A stretch of DNA of 64,000 nt from Blastobasis lacticolella (Eukaryota; Arthropoda; Insecta; Lepidoptera; Blastobasidae), in NCBI GenBank assembly GCA_905147135.1, contig LR990046.1, positions 11,872,501 to 11,936,500 of the forward strand, read 5' to 3'. Both the position numbers and the translations under genes were made by a program. Every line of letters starts with the position of its first letter. Positions within the stretch are counted from its first letter, which is position 1. Positions 57,901 through 64,000 of the stretch are shown here, piece after piece. Under the pieces are notes generated by a model. That model was not told the origin of the DNA. It saw only the letters and a list, made by a program, of their open reading frames with translations, and did no database searches.

Positions 57901-58824
57901 CGCCTCATTTCAATATTCGAATAGTAATTTAGGTAAAATTCGAATATTTTTAAACAATCAGAATTTACGTACTCGTGTCTTAATTTTGTGGTATTTAATC
58001 ATACGAACCGTGTGAACGCACCTACCGAATGCTCGGGGACTCGTGCCTGAGTATTCTGCTATGCGAGACGAATTCTGTCTGATATAATGTTTTAGTTTAT
58101 ATATAATTTTATTTTAATTTGTATCACTTATTTCATAATATAAAGTTCTTTCCTTTTTCTTGTTAAGTCAAAAATCGTTTAACGTACTAATCTCGTTAAA
58201 TACCTAATCTTAGGATCTCATTGACCTAATGCTACCTCCTCACTCTCACGAGGGCCTCGCGAGGCAGGTACTTTATATTTTGCTGTGTTCGGGACTACAC
58301 GGGAGGAATCGCGAGGCAAGGAGACCTAATACACTCTCGCCTCGCGAGAGTTAATTTGAATGAATACTTAAATTTTCGAATATTTGCAAGCCTAGCCTAG
58401 CTGCAATACATTTGCATTTCTTATAAACAAATATTTGATTTTGAAAATACACCTTTCGCAAAGGGATACCACAAGATCTTGCTTACTACTTCAAAATTTC
58501 CCTCCAGAACCATGGCCTCCTTTTTGAACCAAAGAACAATATCAAGATTGCCTTACCTTACAGCCCAGCCTTACGTTTGTTCAACTGTACCATAAAACTA
58601 CATGCAGCAATTTGCGGCGGATTTACGTATTTTTGAGCGACAGTTGCTATTGTGAGATGTTTTCAAAATATTTCACTCTCGCAGAACATACATTGTGGAA
58701 ATCGACACTTATTTTATCTATTTATTTCAATTTACAGGTAATTGTTCAACTCAACCAATATGATTTTCGTGAAGCGAAGACAATGTGGTTTGACCTATTA
58801 CCAGAAGCTGCGCCAAGAGATTAA
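30010..58824 (+). CDS. Esyt2: Extended synaptotagmin (23 coding exons, 799 aa)
   Basis: Family role: an ER-anchored protein that tethers ER to plasma membrane through its C2 domains and moves glycerolipids through its SMP domain. The architecture is complete. A short cytosolic head (1-29) is followed by a membrane hairpin (about 30-58), an SMP domain (about 98-275), C2A (293-410), C2B (437-555), an acidic/Pro-rich linker (559-665) and C2C (667-790). The start at 30010 is the first ATG after the acceptor at 30000 and precedes the hairpin by 29 residues, as expected. All junctions are GT-AG with consistent phase; the sum is 2400 bases including TAA. A single three-C2 gene fits the insect orthologue. 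One C2A exon has two further alternative copies, listed separately. Exon coordinates are in the domain entries. Confidence 0.96.
30097..31384. other. Esyt2 intron 1
   Basis: AT-rich intron. A SINE copy (listed) occupies about 30990-31170; nothing else is recognised. Confidence 0.4.
30990..31170 (-). mobile_element. tRNA-derived SINE, 3'-truncated minus-strand copy
   Basis: On the minus strand it has a diverged tRNA-like head, then CTGAGTTATGTATATTAGTT, GAACACTAA, CTTACGTTGAGGGAAAACAC and ACCTGCACATTCAGGC. These are the same blocks as in the plus-strand copies at 20285 and 51494. A further fragment is near 27045-27110. Confidence 0.65.
31700..31930 (+). mobile_element. RTE-type LINE fragment: reverse transcriptase C-terminal region
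   Basis: A broken plus-strand frame reads roughly MIYGCETWPALTQHVRVLHA, then LEMKMLRWMSAVTRLDRVR, then IRSSLDVRDIADKLNRLAYA. This is the conserved end of RTE/BovB-type ORF2. It carries stops and shifts and has no catalytic palm. Confidence 0.65.
32160..33110. other. Esyt2 intron 2, unclassified stretch
   Basis: A frame of 117 codons at 32332-32685 and others here show no family signature and no codon pattern that convinces me. They are treated as chance or decayed repeat sequence. Confidence 0.35.
33115..34070. repeat. Element with scattered TAGGAC / GTCCTA motifs, mostly inverted about a CpG-rich core
   Basis: TCCTAAT-type motifs on the left (33125, 33148, 33190, 33208, 33222) face TTAGGAC/TAGGAC motifs on the right (33610, 33657, 33672, 33690). 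More occur at 34011, 34023 and 34052. The centre (about 33345-33405) is CpG-rich. The RTE-tail repeat at 33735-34010 appears inserted into the right part. No ORF. Probably an old non-autonomous element. Confidence 0.5.
33735..34010 (+). repeat. RTE-type LINE tail-like repeat, copy 2
   Basis: CACAGCCCGTAACAGTCCAC, GCAGGACTTAGGGCCTCTCC, CATAATCTCCACGCTTGGCA, GCTGCCCATTTTCC, TTGTACGACACCCATGAGTG and TATTCTACTCTGCCG. Colinear in part with 19778-19985 and with 5085-5175. Confidence 0.55.
36628..36775 (+). repeat. Dispersed repeat of the CTGATGG(T/A)AAGC family
   Basis: GGTGGCAAACAAACTCACGG, CCTGATGGTAAGCCGTCACC, CAATACTAGGGGTATCACCC and TTCTTAAGGACCCCATG. Its right end is about 20 bases from the acceptor of the Esyt2 exon at 36797. 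Confidence 0.65.
37477..37647 (+). repeat. DIRS left inverted terminal repeat
   Basis: Begins ATTATATTTCGTCGCTTCAT and runs through ATAAGATAATTCACAACGTA, AGTAAAATCGATTTG and CAGCCAGCCGCCATTTTTAC to GTCATTC. From CGCTTCATTC inwards it is matched in reverse complement at the right end. The outermost part differs from the right end and is matched instead inside the internal complementary region. Confidence 0.88.
37695..38320 (+). repeat. Array of hairpin units GTTGGTCG(A/T)GAA(C/T)CA(A/T)CACGA inside the DIRS element
   Basis: At least nine units of about 32-60 bases, each with a (C/A)CTGG(G/A)NGTTGG lead, a GTTGGTCGAGAACCAAC-type short palindrome and a CACGA(C/A)GG tail. They lie at about 37705, 37793, 37850, 38030, 38063, 38107, 38154, 38197 and 38244. 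The last four form a doubled 90-bp higher-order unit (two alternating types). Regular palindromes in a leader position suggest an RNA or DNA structural role. Confidence 0.8.
39641..40114 (+). pseudogene. DIRS reverse transcriptase fragment (YLDD motif)
   Basis: 157 codons. The C-terminal half, SVAQRGFTKVTTKVFTFLRS then QGSKSVLYLDDIISIGND, matches the DIRS RT palm. The catalytic YLDD is at 39989-40000. The N-terminal half is AT-rich and degenerate (IHHKSKITNKF). Known DIRS RTs are much longer and continue into RNase H; here frame changes break that continuity. Confidence 0.75.
40483..40960 (+). pseudogene. DIRS RNase H and connection-domain remnant
   Basis: The frame 40483-40758 carries ILVRVDNTTAISYVNCQGSI, the DIRS RNase H signature (IDNTTAISYIN). 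After its stop, other frames continue with IEWKLSDSAY and SRVNADYKRYLSGRQDSEAI, the conserved block downstream of DIRS RNase H. It is therefore a broken continuation of the same polyprotein. Confidence 0.8.
41050..41540 (+). pseudogene. Tyrosine recombinase (YR) remnant of the DIRS element
   Basis: Disrupted frames include KGAFKFNPSLPRYTATWNPR (about 41141-41205). This resembles the SRLLKGV-NLRP...YxxTWDP/NP block that opens the DIRS recombinase. The catalytic R-H-R-Y residues could not be placed. The call rests on the motif and its position 3' of RNase H. Confidence 0.6.
41925..42040. repeat. DIRS internal complementary region
   Basis: The left half (41925-about 41975, CTACGTTGTGAATTATCTTA...GAATGAAGCGACGAAATATA) is the reverse complement of the outer left terminal repeat. 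The right half (about 41972-42040, TATATGATCAAACGAACTTC...GAGTCGCTTCATTCGAAGAT) is the reverse complement of the outer right terminal repeat. It contains the 16-bp palindrome GAACTTCGCGAAGTTC. Confidence 0.88.
42098..42303 (-). repeat. DIRS right inverted terminal repeat
   Basis: From GAATGACGTAAAAATGGCGG inwards it mirrors the left repeat, through TGTGAATTATCTTATATC to GAATGAAGCG. Its outer end (GACTCATATAATATCGATCG, then AACTTCGCGAAGTTCG) is unique to the right side and is matched by the internal complementary region. Confidence 0.88.
42308..42621. other. Esyt2 intron 8 remainder after the DIRS element
   Basis: Contains an (AATA)n microsatellite at about 42366-42400 and then AT-rich intron sequence up to the acceptor ATTTATTTCAG. 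Confidence 0.5.
42622..50657 (+). CDS. Esyt2: Esyt2 exons 9-16: C2A and C2B domains
   Basis: Coding segments are 42622-42685, 43000-43106, 44568-44653 (or one of its alternatives), 48936-48984, 49066-49155, 49238-49324, 49744-49902 and 50505-50657. C2A begins GVLRIHLVQAQNLMKKD. It has loop-1 acidic residues in KKD and GKSDPY, and loop 3 lies in the alternative exon. C2B runs from SSAVLSVYIDSCKKLP through SKPDPYLTVTVGKK, VYEIGHSFLVQNPQ and VLDQKTSSPLGQ. C2B loop 3 reads LDQKTSS and lacks the D-x-D pair, so it probably binds calcium poorly or not at all. Exon 16 ends LQLR at a GTACTT donor. Confidence 0.94.
43107..44567. other. Esyt2 intron 10, nothing recognised
   Basis: AT-rich intron with no terminal repeats or coding homology that I could see. 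Confidence 0.35.
44568..44653 (+). CDS. Esyt2: Esyt2 C2A loop-3 exon, version a
   Basis: 86 bases, start phase 0, ending with two bases of a codon. It encodes the strand and third calcium-binding loop of C2A: QALTVELFDKDDGNNDDKLG then R. The D-K-D...D spacing matches calcium-coordinating residues of synaptotagmin C2 loop 3. Acceptor GGCGTACAG, donor AG|GTGAGT (strong). Confidence 0.93.
46068..46162 (+). CDS. Esyt2: Esyt2 C2A loop-3 exon, version b (alternative)
   Basis: 95 bases with the same start and end phase as version a. It encodes SQALQCELWDWDPGMGIQND followed by DFLGR. The 16 residues before the first loop aspartate align one to one with version a, including IIxS and QALxxEL. The loop is three residues longer but keeps D-x-D and the distal D. 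Acceptor GATTTGTCCCAAG, donor AG|GTCCGT (weaker than in a). An in-frame homologous copy with splice sites is best explained as a mutually exclusive exon. Confidence 0.8.
47030..47092 (+). repeat. Fragment of the CTGATGG(T/A)AAGC dispersed repeat
   Basis: CGGTAGGCAAACGGGCCGCC, TGATGGGAAGTGGTCACCGC and TGCCTATAGAC. Matches the 5' 60 bases of the copies at 24178 and 36628. It lies between alternative exons b and c. Confidence 0.6.
47605..47687 (+). CDS. Esyt2: Esyt2 C2A loop-3 exon, version c (alternative)
   Basis: 83 bases with the same phases as versions a and b. It encodes EMRVSVKLYDWDRAGRDEKL followed by GR. Relative to a, the distal loop aspartate is glutamate. The upstream strand is distinct (SVLACSEM in place of AQIIQSLGQ) and one residue shorter. 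Acceptor GGTTGTGGCAG, donor AG|GTCGGT. Frames continue open past the donor but lose all C2 similarity there. Confidence 0.8.
47700..48935. other. Esyt2 intron between exon c and exon 12, nothing recognised
   Basis: AT-rich. No fourth copy of the C2A loop exon was found here or elsewhere between 44654 and 48935. Confidence 0.4.
49920..50330 (+). repeat. Degenerate dispersed-repeat material in Esyt2 intron 15
   Basis: CCAAACGGTAGACAAACAGA, CGCAATCAAGTTAGCAC, GGGTATCACCAATGCGTTGG and CCACCTCTGAAATCCCGGGA. Weakly reminiscent of the CTGATGG(T/A)AAGC family. No gene. Confidence 0.4.
51115..58824 (+). CDS. Esyt2: Esyt2 exons 17-23: linker and C2C domain
   Basis: Coding segments are 51115-51253, 52572-52664, 52741-52816, 53298-53390, 53472-53568, 55306-55446 and 58738-58824 (TAA stop). 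The linker has an acidic stretch (EEDIEEEALVADPA) followed by six prolines and further Pro/Ala, then Ser/Thr-rich sequence. C2C begins GRILLSLRYSMQHQILYVVV, with NVPDPYVKLYLLPGRSKDSK carrying the basic patch. It continues MPEYDEQFEWAIPLAEL and ends FREAKTMWFDLLPEA. C2C loop 3 reads ATHKGFLGG without acidic pairs, as in the phosphoinositide-binding, calcium-independent C2C of the family. Confidence 0.94.
51494..51840 (+). mobile_element. tRNA-derived SINE, best-preserved copy
   Basis: The head GTCGGTGGCCGAACGGTTAG (A-box region) and AGGTCCCGAGTTGGAATCCC (B-box region) look tRNA-like. The body matches the 20285 copy block for block (ATGTACCAATGACTGTTTTC, GAGGGAAAACAT, TAACCATGATCCAATCTGG, GGGCCCT). 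The paired stem structure of a real tRNA is not kept. It lies in an Esyt2 intron. Confidence 0.8.
51841..52571. other. Esyt2 intron 17 remainder
   Basis: GC-mixed sequence. The 127-codon frame at 51936-52319 has no recognisable domain and is rejected as a gene. At about 52390-52500, GTATTGAGCTGGAACCCGGC and an inverted GCGCCGGCTCAACACAGCA-type block form a loose inverted repeat. Confidence 0.35.
53858..55003. mobile_element. 1.15-kb fold-back transposon with 90-bp terminal inverted repeats
   Basis: The left end (53858-53947: GACTTACTACCCAAAGGGAC...GCACTGCTTTGACTAAAAC...GCAGAGCGAGAGTCACCATC...GATAGTCC...GTCCCTTTCTA) is repeated inverted at about 54914-55003 with only a few differences. Internal 104-bp units point inwards from both sides. 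No transposase is present. It occupies most of the Esyt2 intron between the exons at 53472 and 55306. Confidence 0.85.
54058..54665. repeat. 104-bp tandem units, in inverted orientation on the two sides
   Basis: Forward units share ACACTAGTTTCTAGAG, a GATAGTACT(T/G)...GAGATCTACATTT block and TGACAG(C/T)TGTCAA. The GACAG marks fall at 54162, 54266, 54370 and 54474, exactly 104 apart. Reverse-oriented units follow, with GACAGCTGTCA at about 54489 and 54599 and GAAACTAGTGTT downstream of each. Each unit contains the palindrome TGACAGCTGTCA. Confidence 0.85.
55571..55777. mobile_element. MITE with ATGAGGGTTTTCA inverted ends
   Basis: The left end ATGAGGGTTTTCACGATTTC and the right end (inverted ATGAGGGTTTTCATTGCAAT) frame about 207 bases. 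The interior has TATTTTGACAACAGACCTTA, seen also at 55102-55125 and, in diverged form, at 18650-18790. Related to the 21787 MITE through the CCACGAGATGG / CCACAAGATGG block. Confidence 0.7.
55860..57850. other. Esyt2 last intron, unclassified part
   Basis: No coding homology. At about 57075-57640, a CCTTGTTCGCATGGGAGCTT block on the left and an inverted AAAAAGCTCTCGTGCGAACG block on the right hint at a decayed inverted-repeat element. CTTCTATATAAATAAAAAAT at about 56255 looks like a repeat boundary. Confidence 0.35.
57864..58399. mobile_element. Non-autonomous hAT-like element with 8-bp target duplication
   Basis: The left end TAGGGCTTGCAATTGAATAT and the right end (inverted TAGGCTAGGCTTGCAAATAT) share the TAGG(GC)TTGCAA core. 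The flanks repeat GCTGCAAT at 57856-57863 and 58400-58407, and 8-bp duplications are typical of hAT transposons. The interior is rich in GAATATTCGAATA on the left. On the right is a CGCGAGGC-containing palindromic block (58245-58345). No transposase. Confidence 0.8.
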
Positions 58825-59292
58825 ACTTATGTCTTAAGCTTTGCTGTTATAAGTGTCTTATAAATTTCCAATTTTTATAATATATTGTTGCCATAATCTT
58901 ATGATCTGATCTGATAAATTGACATCGCCAAAATCATCATCAGGCATTGATGGAAGCCATCATGTAAAAAGAAAAAGGAAGATTGTCATCATGCACAAAG
59001 CTTGAATGTGTGCTTATATTTTTATGATCTGTTTATGAAATTGATGTTTTATTATCACTTCTTGTTAACTTTAAGTTAAATGTTGCAATATTTGTACTTG
59101 TGTAACAAGAAAAATAGATATGTATATTAACACCCGCACAAAGTGTGTCAGTGCATTTTATAGTTCAATAATAACTTATTACCTATTGACTTTATTTATA
59201 CTGGTAAGGCAATCATTTCCTTACTGTGAACTTTATATTTTTATTATGTTTACTGCTTTTGAAATATTGAAATGTTTTAAAACATAATTGGT

Positions 59293-59342
59293 TTTATTTT
59301 TAAATAAATCTTGTATGAAATAAATACTTTAGCTTATTTATT
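59293..59342 (-). terminator. Ncbp2: Ncbp2 poly(A) signals
   Basis: TTTATT (minus-strand AATAAA) at 59337-59342 and 59293-59298, about 100 and 145 bases after the Ncbp2 stop. They interleave with the plus-strand Esyt2 signals. Confidence 0.6.
59303..59324 (+). terminator. Esyt2: Esyt2 poly(A) signals
   Basis: AATAAA at 59303-59308 and 59319-59324, about 480-500 bases after the Esyt2 stop, in an AT-rich 3' UTR. Confidence 0.6.
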
Positions 59343-59441
59343 AAAATATGTGGGTAATGTTGGACATCACATTCACAATTGAATGTTTTAGTTCTCAGTT
59401 CCAGTCTTCCTTATAAATCACTTAATCACTATTTTTAACAC

Positions 59442-62400
59442 TCAACGTTCCAAGGTATTTGGAGTTATCTTCTGTGCTATGATTTTACCATAGCCGCCCC
59501 GGCCTCCGTCATAGTCTGTTCTGTATTCATCACGAACCTGAAGAAAGAAATAGCTAACTCAAACATGTTGTCAATGTGGGGGGTGGTTTTATAGCCTGCT
59601 CTGGCTAATTTGGAACCTCAATAATTCATATATTTCTTATTTTTTAAGATATTCACACACTTTTTTTTCTATTTGTAAAGTAAAACACTATCATATTAAA
59701 GAAATAAAATGCAATTATCATGCCTATTGCGATATCTTTAAACTTGATCAGTACAACAGTTACAATGGAGAAATACAACAAGATTTTAAATAGGTAGTAA
59801 ACCATCTCTACTGGACTTGGTAATGGTTAATGAAGACTCTTTGATTAAGGAAATCATTCATAAGCCCCCAATTGGTAAAAGTGATCACTATGTCTTAGAA
59901 TTTTGCATTCAATGTCTGTCACATAAAACAAACAATGTCCCTATACTCAGACGTCAGTACCAGTTTATTGACTATGAAAAATTTAATTCAGATCTATCTG
60001 ACTCTAAAAAATGTGAACCTGTCCGGCGATACTGATCTGCTATGGGGACACACATTATCCGCAATCAACTCTACTCTTAATAGGCATGCTCCTGAAAAGC
60101 TAATTAGAAACAAACCTCGAAACAAGCCCTGGATTGATGACAATGTTATGAGACTAGTCAAAGAAAAGAAGTTTTTTGGGACAAGTACCGAACATCTAGA
60201 AGTGAGGAACAATACTCAAAATATAGAGCGATTAACAACGAATGTGTTGCACTGACATGGAAACGTCGCAGCATGTATGAGAAAAAACTATTGGATTTGG
60301 GAGTAAAGCCTTTTACTCTCACATAAGGCAGTCGATCACATCCAAAGTAGGTATTCCCCCAGCAATAAAAAATCAGAATGGTGACCTGGTTACCAACCCT
60401 ATTGATATTGCCAATTGTTTTGCACAATTGTTTTGCAGAGGAGTTTCAAAAAGCACACTCTAGGGAGTCAGTATTACAGCCTCATGCGGATCTGCTTAAA
60501 GGGGTGCGAGTAGAGAATAGCCTAAGTGAAATAAATTTCACTGTAGCTGACGTGGAAAAAGCCATATCCGTAATGAATCTGACATCAGCCCCTGGGCCGG
60601 ATCAAATTCCAAGCTGTATTCTTAAAAACTGTATTAAGACTCTGTCACCGGTATTGTCAGTGCTGATGAATGATCCGCAGTGGCTGTGTACCTCAAGACT
60701 GGAAGCACGCTATTGTTACGCCAATTTATAAAAAGGGGGACAAAACTCGGTTAGAAAACTTTAGACCAGTCAGCCTTGTCAGTGAACGGTTGTCATTATT
60801 CCTCAGTCAAGATTGCATATTATCCACCAAACAACATGGTTTTGTTAAGAAAAGGTCAACTGTTACTAATCTGCTGTCCTGTGCACATTGGTGGTCAACA
60901 GAAATAGATAATAGGAATCCAGTAGATGTCATATACCTGGACTTCCAGCGCGCCTTCGACAGGGTGCCTCACCAGCGGCTGTTGATGAAACTAGATCACT
61001 TCGGAATAAGAGGCCCCTTGCTCGCTTGGATTAAAAACTTCCACAAAGATAGAACGTTCCAAGTACGAATTGGTAGCTCCCTATCCCAGCGAAGGCAGGT
61101 ATTAAGTGGAGTACCGCAGGGTTTAGTACTCTCAGCTCATCTATTCGGCATCTATATAACGGATCTGATTGAATGCATTGAATCACAATCTGAATTCAGT
61201 CAGTCAGTCAGCTCTGGGCAGCTACAGCATGACCTCGATCGCATTCAACATTGGACAAAGGATTGGATCATCAGCCTTAATCATTCGAAGTGCAGTGTTC
61301 TACACTTGGGTGCAAATAACCCTGGTATGAGGTATTATATAGAGGGGACTACAGTGCAACCAGTTACATCCCAGAAGGACTTGGGTGTCACAGTGACACA
61401 TAATCTGAAATGGGAGGATCACATATCCAGCATAGTGAAGAAGGCCAACTCATTTGTTTACATGATAAGATCATTCCAAACAATTACAATAGATATGTTC
61501 CTCAAAATATACAAGACCTACATAAGACCGCTTCTGGAATATGGATTCTTGGTGTGGAGCCCGTACTTTCGAAAGGACATCAATCTTCTAGAAAGTGTTC
61601 AAAGAAGAGCTACTAAAATACCGACTGCCATACGCCGCAAATCCTATGAAGAAAGACTTCGCATACTACGCCTCACTACTCTGGAAGAAAGACGGCAGCG
61701 TGGTAATCTCATTGAAACATATAAGATTTTATCATACCAATACAATCTCCCTCACATTCATGAAATGTTTATTACAAAAAAGGGCTGCAAGTCGCACAGA
61801 GGTCACGAAATGCAATTAGACCATCCAACACCAATACTGCACATCACTTCTACTCTAACAGAGTGGTATCAAACTGGAATAAATTACCACAAAATCTTGT
61901 GACAGCTGTGTCAGTGAATTCCTTCAAGAACAGATTGGACGAGTGGCTGAAGTCAAACAAACTGTCTCTACTTGAAAATGACTTTCAACACTGTGTGATA
62001 TAAACACTTCAGCAACAATGCTGCTCGTCTATAACCTAAATAAATAAATAAAATAAAATAAATAAAACATTACCTGGCCTCCAGTTTTTCCACGTCCATA
62101 TTGTCTACCCTCCACAAACCCTGCGTCCCAGTCACATCTAATAATTCTGTCATCCAACCTCGTGCCATTTATATATCTGTAAAAAAGATATAATTAGGCT
62201 TAAACTGATATGAAATATTGGACATTACAACATAATTGTTAGGTGGGATTATAAGCAAAGGTCTTTCTAGAAACTGCCTTAAAATTTGGGATTAAAGGAG
62301 TTCAGGTTATACTGTTTCAGCTTGTTAGTTTTACAAAATATGACACAGCTTAATTTTTATAATTTTATTTAGCTTTTAGAACTAGTGGGAACATGGGTAA

Positions 62401-62809
62401 TGTAGGTGTGTACTTTGCTTTCACAAATATATAAACTAACCTCATGCAATTTTCAGAATCCAGCCTTGAATAGTACTCCAAAAAACAGAAACCACAAGGA
62501 GTCTTTTTATATTTATCTAAACCCATTACGACTCTTCGAATATCACCACATCGGGAAAACAGGTCATAAATCTGTTCTTCTGTAGTATAAAATGATAGGT
62601 TTCCTATATAAAGAGTTGACGATGCACGTAGTAAACGCTCTTGTTCATTTCTAGAACCCTAAAATAGAAGTTTATTATTGTAGAAATATTTAATTGGAAT
62701 AATACACGATGTAGCAATAGAAACAATACTTTACACAAACCTTGAAATGCTGATCACGGTAAGAACTTATTTCGACAGATGAATTCATAGAATCGTATCC
62801 TCTCTTCAT
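59442..62809 (-). CDS. Ncbp2: Nuclear cap-binding protein subunit 2 (CBP20), 4 coding exons, 161 aa
   Basis: Binds the m7G cap of nuclear RNA-polymerase II transcripts together with CBP80 and promotes their processing and export. Coding segments on the minus strand are 62809-62741, 62658-62441, 62176-62074 and 59537-59442 (TGA stop). An RRM occupies about residues 38-115, with RNP2 TLYIGNLSF and RNP1 CGFCFLEYY. Family cap-binding blocks are [11 protein letters not shown] (Tyr before RDQHF), [34 protein letters not shown] and [11 protein letters not shown]. The start at 62809 is the ATG 13 codons before the YRDQHF block; upstream in-frame sequence has no similarity to the family. The length fits (human 156). 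The third intron contains a 2.3-kb LINE in the opposite orientation. The tail after [18 protein letters not shown], is slightly longer than in human. Confidence 0.96.
59793..62069 (+). mobile_element. 5'-truncated CR1/L2-like LINE with decayed ORF2, in Ncbp2 intron
   Basis: It starts inside the endonuclease ([10 protein letters not shown], then [10 protein letters not shown] with the SDH catalytic block) and continues through broken frames to an RT of 410 codons (60670-61902). RT motif A is [16 protein letters not shown] and motif [21 protein letters not shown]. Between ECIESQ and [15 protein letters not shown] the motif C FADD and its surroundings are missing. The C-terminus has [32 protein letters not shown] and, in another frame, [16 protein letters not shown]. 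It ends in an (AAATA)n tail at 62037-62069. The copy cannot be active. Confidence 0.88.
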
Positions 62810-63130
62810 GATGTACGATACTATTAGAACACTATTTCTGGTTATTTTATTGATAATGAGAACTTGCTGAGAAAGAGAACCACTAAATAAGAACCCCAAA
62901 TGCAAGATGTAAAAATTAAAGAAAATGCCCACAAAAAGACTGCGATATGACGTTTGTCGCGTCGTTCGTATTACAGTTTTTTTAGAGCGGTCAGTATTGC
63001 CAGTAGAACTCAAATCTAGCGTCGCTAGATAGTGCATAGCTTGACTATTTACAATAGTTCGAAAACAGCACTACACTCACCGTTTTCATTATTTTCTTAA
63101 CATCCCTCTCTCTCTCTCTTATCTCTTCTA
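62810..63130 (-). other. Ncbp2: Ncbp2 upstream region
   Basis: Presumed 5' UTR and promoter of Ncbp2. An open frame continues upstream of the start codon to 63037 in the same phase, but its residues are not those of the family. A short CT-rich tract (TCTCTCTCTCTC) lies at 63108-63119. Confidence 0.4.
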
Positions 63131-63400
63131 TTCTGTTCTATCTCTCGGTTTGCAGTGTTGTCGCCAGTTGAACAAAAAAATTACCGTAACCAAATAAGAA
63201 ATATTTGCCATAAATCTAGTATAAAATTAAGTATGAATTATTTCCGTAGGACAGCAATGAATGATGAGCGACATCAGGGAGCTCGAAATTTTTGTACTAT
63301 ATACATATGATTAGGTACATTTACCTGTCTATCAACGTGCTCGCTCTAGGGCTAAATAACCGTAAATCAGGTAAAAAGTACTCGTAGCAGCAACCTGTTG
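63130..63400 (+). repeat. Dispersed repeat, copy 2 (related to 538-990)
   Basis: CTATCTCTCGGTTTGCAGTG, TTACCGTAACCAAATAAGAA, GAGCGACATCAGGGAGCTCG, AAATTTTTGTACTATATACA, CTATCAACGTGCTCGCTCTA and GTAAAAAGTACTCGTA run colinear with the copy at the start of the window. Confidence 0.6.
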
Positions 63401-63630
63401 GATCAAAATGGGTACGACACGGACTGACTTTACAGGATATTCCTGTGGAAATTACCGACAAGCTCCCTGGTGTTGAGCTATCTATAGATATTTCACATAG
63501 GGCCGCGCGCACAACTGAGTTGAAATATCTATAAGTAACGATCTCAACTTCGGTCAGTATAACGTCCAAAGCAAAGTCTGCAGCTAAAAAACTTAGTATC
63601 TTCTCGAAGGTTAGGCGGTATTGCATGCAT

Positions 63631-63798
63631 TAGATACTGCTGCCACCTTTGGGATGGATTAGCCAAGTACCAACTGCCCCTTTTGGATTCGGTGGGAAAA
63701 CGTGCAAAGTTGCACTAAGTAGATACTGCTGCCACCTTTGGGATGGATCAGCCAAGTACCAACTGCCTGCTTTGGATTCGGTGGGAAAACGTGCAAAC
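63631..63798 (+). repeat. 89-bp tandem duplication
   Basis: TAGATACTGCTGCCACCTTT begins at 63631 and again at 63720. The two copies (GGGATGGAT(T/C)AGCCAAGTAC, ATTCGGTGGGAAAACGTGCA) differ at only a few bases. Unclassified. Confidence 0.85.
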
Positions 63799-63799
63799 A

Positions 63800-64000
63800 A
63801 GATAACTTGTGACCCGCAATTGATTTATGCTAAGCTGCAGAGTCTCGTGCATCGGCGTAGGCTTCTAAAATATCGGTTTCATTTCGAATAGCCGGGAGAG
63901 CGTGCAAATCAGTTGCACGACCTCTTTCCACCGACCCCTTTATGCCATCAGCAGATGCGGTACCGGCGAACGCTACATCCTTATGTCGTGGATCTTCCAG
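63800..64000. other. Right flank, nothing recognised
   Basis: No gene or element can be supported. GGTGGGAAAACGTGCAAA and GGGAGAGCGTGCAAAT may be further degenerate copies of the preceding tandem unit. Confidence 0.3.

Noticed and set aside
62810..63037. Longer N-terminus for Ncbp2 from an upstream in-frame ATG
   Set aside because: The extra residues have no counterpart in the family, which begins shortly before the SxYRDQHF block. Probably 5' UTR or promoter.

Overview
This is nuclear DNA from an animal with intron-rich genes. It is most probably an insect of the order Lepidoptera: the intron phases are insect-like, and several dispersed repeats (tRNA-headed SINEs, an 'AGATGGCGC' MITE family, a 'CTGATGG(T/G)AAGC' repeat, CR1/L2-, Jockey- and RTE-like LINE pieces) look like those I know from moths and butterflies. 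The species cannot be named from the sequence alone. There is no prokaryotic gene, CRISPR array, rRNA or credible functional tRNA.

Three protein-coding genes can be assembled exon by exon, with GT-AG junctions and matching phases throughout. (1) Nnt, proton-translocating NAD(P) transhydrogenase of the mitochondrial inner membrane: + strand, 22 coding exons from 3693 to 24621, 1048 residues, with a probable CpG-rich 5' UTR exon ending at 2425. (2) Esyt2, extended synaptotagmin, an ER-plasma membrane tether with a membrane hairpin, an SMP domain and three C2 domains: + strand, 23 coding exons from 30010 to 58824, 799 residues in the form assembled here. (3) Ncbp2, the 20-kDa nuclear cap-binding subunit (CBP20): - strand, four coding exons from 62809 down to 59442, 161 residues. 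Esyt2 and Ncbp2 converge tail to tail, with poly(A) signals of both strands interleaved at 59293-59342.

The most interesting coding feature is in Esyt2. The exon that encodes calcium-binding loop 3 of C2A exists in three tandem versions (44568-44653, 46068-46162, 47605-47687). All three have the same start and end phase, and they encode homologous but different loops. This is the pattern of a mutually exclusive splicing cassette.

The rest is introns and intergenic DNA dense with mobile elements. An Esyt2 intron holds a DIRS-type tyrosine-recombinase retrotransposon (37477-42303). Its inverted terminal repeats and internal complementary region are well preserved although its reading frames have decayed. 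Other introns hold a 1.15-kb fold-back element with 104-bp internal units (53858-55003), a non-autonomous hAT-like element with an 8-bp target duplication (57864-58399), a near-perfect 192-bp palindrome (15598-15789), several MITEs, and a TIR element with a LINE fragment nested inside (16373-17501). The first Ncbp2 intron upstream of its last exon holds a CR1/L2-like LINE that has lost its FADD motif (59793-62069). Upstream of Nnt lies a 770-bp fold-back element (1226-1998). A dispersed repeat occurs at both ends of the window (538-990 and 63130-63400).
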